From Trueperaceae bacterium (GTDB lineage: Bacteria; Deinococcota; Deinococci; Deinococcales; Trueperaceae): a DNA stretch of 32,068 bases. Each line of letters starts with the position of its first letter. The stretch's first letter is position 1. Location of the stretch: assembly GCA_036381035.1 (NCBI GenBank), contig DASVDQ010000045.1:1-32068 (forward strand). The letters are read 5' to 3'. Position numbers and translations under genes: made by a program. Below the pieces are notes generated by a model. That model ran no database searches. It worked only from the letters and a program-made list of their open reading frames with translations, and was not told the origin of the DNA. Below, piece after piece: positions 22,849 through 32,068 of this stretch.

Positions 22849-23900
22849 TTGACGGCCTACCTGCTGCGCCGCGTGCTGGGCCTCGTGCCCGTGCTCATCG
22901 GCGTGACCCTGCTCATCTTCTTCCTCACGCGCGTCATCCCCGGCGACCCGGCGACGGCCATGCTGGGCCAGCGCGCGGCGCCCAACCTCGTGCAGCGCCT
23001 GCGCACCGACCTGGGGCTCGACCGCCCCCTGTTCGTCAACCTCCAGAAGGCGCAGGAGACTGGCGACTGGCGCGACTTCTTCGACAGCCAGTACTTCTCT
23101 TTCATGGCGGGGCTGCTGAGGTTCGACCTCGGCCGCTCCATCTACACGCTCATCCCCATCACCGAGAGCCTGCGCCACCGCTTCGCGGCCACCTTCGAGC
23201 TGACGCTGGCGGCCATGGTCTTCGCCGTGGCCATTGGGGTGCCCGCGGGCGTGTTCGCGGCCACGCGCCGCGGCACGCTCGCCGACACGGCGATGATGCT
23301 GCTCGCGCTCTCGGGCGTGTCGTTCCCCGTGTTCTGGCTGGCCATCATCATGATCTACGTCTTCTCGGTGACCCTCGGCTGGCTGCCGCCGTCCGGCCGC
23401 CTCTCGGTGGGCCTGTCGCTCGAGCCGGTCACGGGCATCTACGTCATCGACGCGCTGCTGCGCGGCCAGGGGAGGGCGGCCCTCGACGCCGCCAGGCACC
23501 TGGTCATGCCGGCGCTGGCGCTGGGCTCGATCCCGCTGGCCATCGTCGTGCGCATGACCCGGTCGGCGATGCTCGACGTGCTGGGCCAGGACTACGTGCG
23601 CACCGCCCGCTCGAAGGGCCTCAGCGAGCGCCGGGTGGTGCGCGTGCACGCGCTGCGCAACGCCCTGCTGCCCGTGGTGACGGTCATCGGGCTGTCGTTC
23701 GGCTCGCTGCTCTCCGGGGCGCTGCTGACCGAGACGGTGTTCAGCTGGCCGGGCATCGGCCGCTGGGTCTACGACGCGATCGCCGCCCGCGACTACCCGG
23801 TGATCCAGGGCGGGGTGCTGTTCGTGGCGGTGATGTTCGCGATCGTGAACCTGCTCGTGGACATGACCTACGCCCTCATCGACCCCAGGATCCAGTACGC

Positions 23901-23904
<4 letters not shown>
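22849..23904 (+). CDS. ABC importer permease, DppB type
   Basis: The 351-aa product from TTG 22849 is preceded by GGAGAAGG 6 nt upstream; the weak TTG start may keep its level below that of the binding protein. The N-terminal signature YLLRRVLGLVPVLIGVTLL leads into FFLTRVIPGDPA. The six-span core carries the EAA loop at about DYVRTARSKGLSERRVVRVH, and the C-terminal ETVFSWPGIGRW is typical of DppB/OppB. A loop at about residues 65-85 (NLQKAQETGDWRDFF) is longer than in E. coli DppB. It pairs with the following DppC-type gene, overlapping by 4 bp (GTGA). Confidence 0.92.
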
Positions 23905-24800
<896 letters not shown>

Positions 24801-24809
24801 GCCTTGCCG

Positions 24810-25826
24810 ATGACGCCGCCTGGCGACCCCGTCACGCCGGTCCTCCGTCGACCGCTGCCGCTGCGGCCGCGCTTCGTGCGCCGCGTCTGGGGCGGGGGAG
24901 CCCTGCCGGACCTGCTGGGGAGCGGCGACCCGGCCGACGAGCCGGGTGCTGACCCCGTGGGCGAGGCGTGGCTGGCCGACGGGCCCAGTGTCGTGGCGAG
25001 CGGGCCCCTGGCCGGGGCGACGGTCGCGGAGCTCGCCGCCAAGCACGGCGCCGACCTGCTGGGGACCGTGCCGGTGGCGCGCTACGGCCGGCGGCTGTCG
25101 CTGCTGGTGAAGCTCCTCGACGCGTCCGCCGACCTCTCGGTCCAGGTGCACCCGGACGACGCGTACGCGCTGGAGCACGAGGCGGCGTCCGGCCACCTGG
25201 GCAAGACCGAGGCCTGGTACGTCCTGCGGTCCGCCCCCGGCGCGGCGGTGCTGCGCGGCTTCGCGCGCGACGTGACGCCGGACGAGGTGCGCGCCGCGGC
25301 GGAGGACGGCACGCTGACGCGCCTGCTGCGCCGCGTGCCGGTGCGCAAGGGCGACGTGGTGGTGAACCCGGCCGGCACGGTCCACGCCGTGGGGGCCGGC
25401 CTGCTCCTCTACGAGGTCCAGCAGTCGAGCGACCTCACCTACCGCCTCTTCGACTACGGGCGCGTGGACGCCTCCGGCGAGCCGCGCGAGCTCCACCTCG
25501 ACCACGCCCTGGCCGTGGCCGACATGGCGGCGGCGCCGCCGTCGCTGCCGCGGCCGCCCGCGGCGTCACCGGGCCGCTGGCGGCGGCTGGTCGAGAGGCC
25601 GGAGTTCGTCCTCGACGCCGTGCTGCTGCGCCCCGGCGCGGACGCGGCGGGCGCGACGAGCCCCGCGAGCTGCCAGGTGCTCACGGCGGTCTCCGGGACG
25701 GCGACGCTGGCGGCGGGCGGCGAGGTGCTCCGCCTGGCGACCGGCGGCACGGCGCTACTGCCGGCGGCGCTGGGGTCCTACGAGCTCTCGGGGGACGGCG
25801 AGGTGCTGCGCGCGGCCGTCGCGTGA
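24810..25826 (+). CDS. manA: Mannose-6-phosphate isomerase, class I
   Basis: The 338-aa cupin-fold zinc enzyme interconverts mannose-6-phosphate and fructose-6-phosphate. Visible motifs are the metal-site VQVHPDD 111-117, GKTEAWYVL 131-139 and, later, NPAGTVHAVGAGLLLYEVQQSSDLTYR in pieces: the second metal His and the substrate-side segment. The size fits the short Bacillus-type ManA. ATG 24810 is chosen; TTG 24804 is in frame but has no better ribosome site, and neither has a Shine-Dalgarno. It lies 9 bp after the DppC-type gene and is probably in the same operon, which hints that the transporter ligand may contain sugar. Confidence 0.9.
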   Translation: MTPPGDPVTPVLRRPLPLRPRFVRRVWGGGALPDLLGSGDPADEPGADPVGEAWLADGPSVVASGPLAGATVAELAAKHGADLLGTVPVARYGRRLSLLVKLLDASADLSVQVHPDDAYALEHEAASGHLGKTEAWYVLRSAPGAAVLRGFARDVTPDEVRAAAEDGTLTRLLRRVPVRKGDVVVNPAGTVHAVGAGLLLYEVQQSSDLTYRLFDYGRVDASGEPRELHLDHALAVADMAAAPPSLPRPPAASPGRWRRLVERPEFVLDAVLLRPGADAAGATSPASCQVLTAVSGTATLAAGGEVLRLATGGTALLPAALGSYELSGDGEVLRAAVA

Positions 25827-25890
25827 GGCGCTCCCGCCGGCGCGACGCAACCGGATACGCGGCCCTCGAGCGGCGCAAGGGTCGAGCGAA

Positions 25891-25921
25891 GCGGCCGCGC
25901 CCCACCCACGGGCGCGGCCGC
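25891..25921. terminator. Convergent terminator between manA and lon
   Basis: Perfect 12-bp arms GCGGCCGCGCCC/GGGCGCGGCCGC surround a 7-nt loop in the 118-bp gap between convergent genes. It is symmetrical, so it could act in both directions. No T-tract follows on either strand. Confidence 0.55.
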
Positions 25922-25944
25922 GGCAGGCTCGTGGGGACAGAGGA

Positions 25945-28341
<2,397 letters not shown>

Positions 28342-28403
28342 GGCCCAAGTAGAACCCCGCCCGCGCCGCGCGCTCCGTAAGGTGGCTGACTACGCGCTCG
28401 GCC

Positions 28404-28419
28404 CGTAAGCCAGCTTACG
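28404..28419. promoter_or_regulatory. Palindrome CGTAAG-N4-CTTACG upstream of lon
   Basis: Perfect 6-bp arms lie 63 bp upstream of the lon start, in a 176-bp gap. It does not match the HspR, CtsR or HrcA consensus sites. A further CGTAAG occurs near 28376. It is possibly an operator, and no sure promoter was found. Confidence 0.3.
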
Positions 28420-28473
28420 AACGGCGGGTTCCCTCCTCAGGGGGCCGGCGCTCCCTCTCGGCTCGGGCGGCGC

Positions 28474-28498
28474 GCCGCTCGCGGCCGGGTCGAGCGGC
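28474..28498 (-). terminator. Hairpin downstream of the beta-CASP RNase gene
   Basis: Arms GCCGCTCG/CGAGCGGC surround a 9-nt loop and begin 20 nt past the stop of the minus-strand RNase gene. No T-tract is present. It is a likely transcript end before the lon promoter region. Confidence 0.4.
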
Positions 28499-28517
28499 TC
28501 GCGATGGGGTCGAGGCC

Positions 28518-29894
28518 TCAGAGCTCCAGCGGCACGCCCAGCTCCGGGCACCTGACGCGGCGCCCGGCCGCCCGCTGGGCGTCGGCGAAGCCGGCCATCG
28601 CCTCGGGCTCGCCGTGCACGAGGAGCAGCTCGGCGGTGGGGGAGGCGGCGACGAAGGCCTCGAGGTCGCCGCGGTCGGCGTGAGCGGAGAAGCCGCCGAT
28701 CGTGTGGATGCTCGCCTTCACCGCGATCTCCTCCCCGAAGATCCTGACCACCTTGGCGCCGTCGACGAGCGCGCGTCCCAGCGTGCCGCGCGCCTGGTAG
28801 CCGACGATGACGATGCTGGCGGCCTCCCGCCACAGGTTGTGCTTGAGGTGGTGCAGGACGCGCCCGCCGGTCATCATCCCCGAGCCCGCCATGATCACGG
28901 CGCCGCCGTGGACGTCGTTGAGGCGCTTCGACTCCTCGGTCGTGACCGTGAAGATCAGCGAGGGCGGAGCGAACGGGTCGCCGCCGGACGCGAACACGGC
29001 CGCGACCTCCGGCTCGAGCTCGGCGATGCCGTCGCCGTAGACACGCGTCACCTGGGTCGCCATCGGCGAGTCGAGATAGACCGGTATGTCAGGGATGATG
29101 CCGAGGGCCTTCAGGCGGTAGAGCTCGTAGAGCACCTGCTGCGCGCGCTCGACGGCGAAGGTCGGGACGATCACGTTCCCGCCGGCCTCCAGGGCCCGGA
29201 CTATCACGGACGCGAACTCCTCCCTCGTCGCCTCGAGCGAGCGGTGCGAGCGGTCGGCGTACGTCGTCTCCAGCACCACCGCGTCGGCGTCCCGCGGCGG
29301 CGAGGCCGAGACGTGGAGGGCGCTCTGCCCGTTGCCGAGGTCGCCGGAGAACACGACCCGTCTACCCTCCGCCTCGACCTCCAGGTAGGCGCTGCCCAGG
29401 ATGTGGCCGGCGCGGCGGTAGGTGACGCGCACGCCCGGCAGCGGCTCGAACGGCTCGTCGTAGGCCGCCGGGCGGAAGCGGGCGATGGCCTCCTCGGCCT
29501 CCGCCGCCGTGAAGAGGGGCCCCGGCACCTCGTGGGCCCGGCCCGCCCGCGCGGCCCTGCGCAGCTCCCTCTCGTGGTCCTCGCGCGCCAGAGCGGCGGC
29601 GTCGCGCAGGATGATGGCCGCGATCTCGCGCGTGCCTGGCGTGGCGTGGAACTCGCCGCGGTAGCCGAGGCTGACGAGCCGCGGCAGGCGGCCGACGTGG
29701 TCGAGGTGCCCGTGCGTGACGAGCACCGCGCCCAGGCCGCCGGGGTCGAAGGGGAAGGGGCTCCTGTTCAGCGCCTCCAGCTCGGCGGGCCCCTGGAACT
29801 GCCCGCAGTCGACGACCAGCGTCCCGCCGCGGGTCTCGAGCAGGTGGCAGCTCCCCGTGACAGTGCGCGCCGCGCCGGCGCAGGTCAGCCTCAC
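28518..29894 (-). CDS. MBL-fold beta-CASP ribonuclease (CPSF-like, TTHA0252 type)
   Basis: The 458-aa product from GTG 29894 overlaps the upstream gene stop by 4 bp (GTGA). The metallo-beta-lactamase core has HGHLDH 61-66, the second metal motif AGHILGSAY and SGDLGNG. An inserted beta-CASP domain contains VPTFAVERAQ and LDSPMA. The C-terminal RMMBL motif GFSAHAD and a final HGEP motif complete the two-zinc site. This set defines bacterial CPSF73-like RNases such as Thermus TTHA0252, distinct from RNase J, which is longer. The likely role is RNA processing or decay in the cytoplasm. All metal ligands are present. Confidence 0.92.
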   Translation of the reverse strand: MRLTCAGAARTVTGSCHLLETRGGTLVVDCGQFQGPAELEALNRSPFPFDPGGLGAVLVTHGHLDHVGRLPRLVSLGYRGEFHATPGTREIAAIILRDAAALAREDHERELRRAARAGRAHEVPGPLFTAAEAEEAIARFRPAAYDEPFEPLPGVRVTYRRAGHILGSAYLEVEAEGRRVVFSGDLGNGQSALHVSASPPRDADAVVLETTYADRSHRSLEATREEFASVIVRALEAGGNVIVPTFAVERAQQVLYELYRLKALGIIPDIPVYLDSPMATQVTRVYGDGIAELEPEVAAVFASGGDPFAPPSLIFTVTTEESKRLNDVHGGAVIMAGSGMMTGGRVLHHLKHNLWREAASIVIVGYQARGTLGRALVDGAKVVRIFGEEIAVKASIHTIGGFSAHADRGDLEAFVAASPTAELLLVHGEPEAMAGFADAQRAAGRRVRCPELGVPLEL

Positions 29895-30793
29895 GCGGCC
29901 GCCCACGTGAGCCGGCCGGCCCCCAGGCTCGCCGCCACCCGCCCCGCCTCGCGCAGGTGGGAGAGGTAGGCCGACACGGTGCAGTGGTTCAGGTGGTAGC
30001 GGGGGAGGTCGTCCATGACCAGCCCCAGCTCGGTCCCCACGCGGGCCAGCACCTCCTCGGTGGTCGCGCCGTCGCAGGCGGCCAGAACCGCCTCCTCGGC
30101 GCGCGCCACCGAAGCCCGGTTCGCCGCCGCGATGCCGGGCAGGTCCTCGGTGACCTCGCCGTGCCCCGGCAGCAAGACGCGGGCGCCGCTCGCTGCCACG
30201 ACGTCGAACGCGGCCTTCTGCGCGCCCACGTCCTGGCCGAACGGCAGCGGGTAGCGCGCCAGCGTGGCCGGCCCGAACACGGCGTCGGAGGCGATGAGCA
30301 CGTCGTCGACCAGCACGGCCAGCATGCGGTGGGCGTGGCCGCGCACGTCGAGCAGCTCGAGCCGCAGGCCGGCGACCTGGAGGGGCCCGGCCTCCACCTC
30401 GGCGTGCACTGGCGACGGCTTGGCCTGCAGCCACTTGGTGGTCATCTCCGGCGGCGGCTTGGCCCCGTGGAAGAGGTAGACGGGCTCGAGGTACGGCGAC
30501 CTGATCACGCTCGCCTCGATCGTCGGCGCGTGGACGACCGCCTCCGGGTACTGCCTCACGAGGTAGTCGTTGCCGCCGAAGTGGTCGGCGTGGCTGTGCG
30601 TGTTGACGACCGCCGCCAGCGTCAGGCCCAGGTCCTCGAGCGCGCGCCTGACGCGCCGGCCGTGGTCGGAGTCCTGTCCCGTGTCCACCACCACCGCCCG
30701 GCCGCCGTCGCCCGCGACGATCGCCGAGTTCACGGCGCCGGTCAGCGCGTAGACGCGGTCGGAGAGCCGCACCGGAGGCTCGTGCTTGGCCAT
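29891..30793 (-). CDS. MBL-fold metallo-hydrolase
   Basis: The 300-aa product is read from ATG 30793. The frame extends upstream to 30934, but that extension is Arg/Pro low complexity and TAGCTT lies 5 nt before ATG 30793. It has the metal motif HSHADH 66-71 (VVNTHSHADHFGG), VRGHAHRMLAVLVDD with the third His, an Asp bridging segment LIASDAVFG and the late LLPGHGEV. It resembles glyoxalase II-like or general single-domain MBL hydrolases. The C-terminal helical region contains HLNHCTVSAYLSHL. The substrate is unknown. It is coupled to the downstream RNase gene, so the two MBL proteins are made together. Confidence 0.88.
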   Translation of the reverse strand: MAKHEPPVRLSDRVYALTGAVNSAIVAGDGGRAVVVDTGQDSDHGRRVRRALEDLGLTLAAVVNTHSHADHFGGNDYLVRQYPEAVVHAPTIEASVIRSPYLEPVYLFHGAKPPPEMTTKWLQAKPSPVHAEVEAGPLQVAGLRLELLDVRGHAHRMLAVLVDDVLIASDAVFGPATLARYPLPFGQDVGAQKAAFDVVAASGARVLLPGHGEVTEDLPGIAAANRASVARAEEAVLAACDGATTEEVLARVGTELGLVMDDLPRYHLNHCTVSAYLSHLREAGRVAASLGAGRLTWAAA

Positions 30794-30798
30794 GCCCC

Positions 30799-30804
30799 AA
30801 GCTA
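30799..30804 (-). promoter_or_regulatory. -10 element of the MBL gene pair
   Basis: TAGCTT (30804-30799) is 5 nt upstream of ATG 30793. GGGG directly before the ATG is a poor ribosome site, so a leaderless mRNA is likely. The rest of the gap to rsmB (30794-30952) shows nothing else. Confidence 0.35.
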
Positions 30805-30952
30805 ACAGGGCGCGGCGGCGCGCCGTGCGTGGGGGAGGGCGCTCACGAGATGCCGAAGGCGGCCTTGGGCCGGTCGGCGCCGGTCGCTGGGCGCCGCCGC
30901 TCTGGCCACCGCCCCGGGCCCGCCGCCACCGCACGCCGCCCGGGACCGCGCC

Positions 30953-32068
30953 TCACGACCGCCTCTCGAACCGCGCGAGGTAGAAGCCGTCGAGCCCTCT
31001 CAAGGGCAGGAGGTACGCGCCCACGCGCGCCGGCAGGAGCGTGCCCGGTGCCGCCGGCAGGGGCAGCGGCGCGAAGCCGGGCGCCTCCTCGAGGAACGCG
31101 GCGGCCCGCTCCACCCCCTCTTCCGGCGTCAGCGAGCAGACGGCGTAGAGGAGGGTGCCCTCGACCCTCACGGCGCGGGCGGCGGCGCGCAGCATCTGCG
31201 CCTGCAGCCCGGCGAGCCGCGTCACGTCCTCCGGCCCCAGGCGCAGCTTGATCTCGGGGTGGCCGCGCAGCGTGCCGGTGCCGCTGCACGGCGCGTCGAG
31301 GAGCGCGCGGTCGCCCGCCGGCGTGCCCGCGGGCGGCCAGCCGGCCGTGAGGTCGGCGACCACGTGCTCGGCCGCCAGGCCCAGGCGCGCGAGGTTGCGC
31401 TCGGCGGACGCGGCGCGCTTGGCCGACGCCTCGACGGCCACGACGCGGGCGCCCGCGGCGGCCAGCGTCGCGGTCTTCACGCCGTGGCCGGCCGCCAGGT
31501 CGTAGACGAGCTCCCCGGCGCGGGCGCCGAGGAGCCTGGCCGCGTACAGCGAGGCCGGGTTCTGCGGCTGCACGAGCCCGTCCCCGAACGCGCGGAGGTC
31601 GGCCAGCGGGACCGGCGAGCGCACCGAGAGGGAGCGCGGCAGGGCGCCGGCGCCGGCGTCCTCGGGGAGGGGCAGGTCGGGGCCGGGCCTCACCTCGCAG
31701 CCCTGCGCGAGCAGCGACTCCTCGGCCCCCTCGCGCACCGCGGTGAGCCACAGCGGCTCGGGCTCCAGCATCGCCAGCGCGGCGGAGACCGCCGCCTCCC
31801 TGCCCAGCGCGGCCTGGAACCTCTCGAACAGCCAGGCCGGCAGCGACAGGTCGCGCTCGGGGTCGACGGCCCCCGCCGCCCCGGTTCGCCCGGACGCGCC
31901 CTCGCCCTGGGCCGTGGCGCGCGCCAGCCGTCGCAGCACGGCGTTGACGAGGCCGGCGTGCCGCCCGCTCACGCCCTTCACGACCTCGACCCAGGCGCTG
32001 ACGGCGGCGTAGGGGGGAGTCCCCCGCCACAGCAGCTCGTAGGCGCCGAGCCGCAGCGCCGCCGACAC
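30953..32068 (-). CDS. rsmB: 16S rRNA m5C967 methyltransferase RsmB, N-terminus cut by window edge
   Basis: The visible 371 residues run from the right edge to the stop; a full RsmB is usually about 430-450 aa, so some N-terminal sequence is missing. The GTG at the edge is probably not the real start. A NusB-like segment (ALRLGAYELLWRG, later HAGLVNAVLRRL) precedes the SAM domain: VYDLAAGHGVKTATLAA (motif I, with His where Gly-Gly is usual), DAPCSGTGTLRGHPEIK (motif IV with Cys) and YAVCSLTPEEG (motif VI, catalytic Cys). The enzyme methylates C967 of 16S rRNA using SAM. The last residues FYLARFERR match the family end. Confidence 0.93.
   Translation of the reverse strand: MSAALRLGAYELLWRGTPPYAAVSAWVEVVKGVSGRHAGLVNAVLRRLARATAQGEGASGRTGAAGAVDPERDLSLPAWLFERFQAALGREAAVSAALAMLEPEPLWLTAVREGAEESLLAQGCEVRPGPDLPLPEDAGAGALPRSLSVRSPVPLADLRAFGDGLVQPQNPASLYAARLLGARAGELVYDLAAGHGVKTATLAAAGARVVAVEASAKRAASAERNLARLGLAAEHVVADLTAGWPPAGTPAGDRALLDAPCSGTGTLRGHPEIKLRLGPEDVTRLAGLQAQMLRAAARAVRVEGTLLYAVCSLTPEEGVERAAAFLEEAPGFAPLPLPAAPGTLLPARVGAYLLPLRGLDGFYLARFERRS

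Overview
The window is a high-GC bacterial chromosome segment that most resembles the Deinococcota, probably a Truepera-like lineage. This is an inference. The evidence is separate proline dehydrogenase (310 aa) and P5C dehydrogenase (518 aa, catalytic Glu288 and Cys322) of the Thermus size and type, a CPSF-like beta-CASP RNase, and several genes that begin 5-9 nt after a TANNNT -10 element with no Shine-Dalgarno sequence, a pattern known from Deinococcus and Thermus.

Bases 1 to about 4053 are the right end of an integrated element (prophage or integrative plasmid). It ends in a 3' remnant of tRNA-Thr(CGT), which is taken as attR. The intact tRNA and the integrase should lie left of the window. 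All element genes are on the minus strand and read away from attR. They are a lambda-O-like replication initiator (2753-3574), a zinc-ribbon protein, a small protein of uncertain fold, a helical protein, an HTH protein, and three unrecognised genes, the last cut by the window edge. The control region at 3570-3810 holds three palindromes spaced about 32 bp apart over an extended -10 promoter, and a candidate antisense RNA that covers the initiator start. Four GTATC-N5-GATAC iterons flank a 50% GC patch inside the initiator gene and form a candidate origin. The tetranucleotide CTAG occurs 16 times in these 4 kb but only about 8 times in the next 28 kb.

Bases 4054-15514 are host DNA: a secreted YVTN beta-propeller protein, a divergent TrhA/hemolysin III membrane protein, an 8.4-kb cyclic beta-1,2-glucan synthase gene (ndvB/chvB type), and a tandem universal stress protein gene directly upstream of it whose only well-placed start codon is ACG.

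Bases 15515-21108 hold the proline catabolism pair (proline to P5C to glutamate), a histidine phosphatase and GNAT acetyltransferase pair with a possible small upstream ORF, a Crp/Fnr regulator, and an orphan LolD-like ABC ATPase.

Bases 21203-25826 form one plus-strand unit: a family 5 solute-binding protein, two Dpp-type permeases and a class I mannose-6-phosphate isomerase. The two ATPases usual for such importers are absent. Bases 25945-32068 are minus-strand housekeeping genes: lon, a beta-CASP RNase translationally coupled to an MBL hydrolase, and rsmB, which is cut at the right edge.

The part most worth following up is the replication module of the integrated element: iterons inside the initiator gene, a putative unwinding patch, phased operators, and an antisense RNA candidate over the initiator ribosome site.
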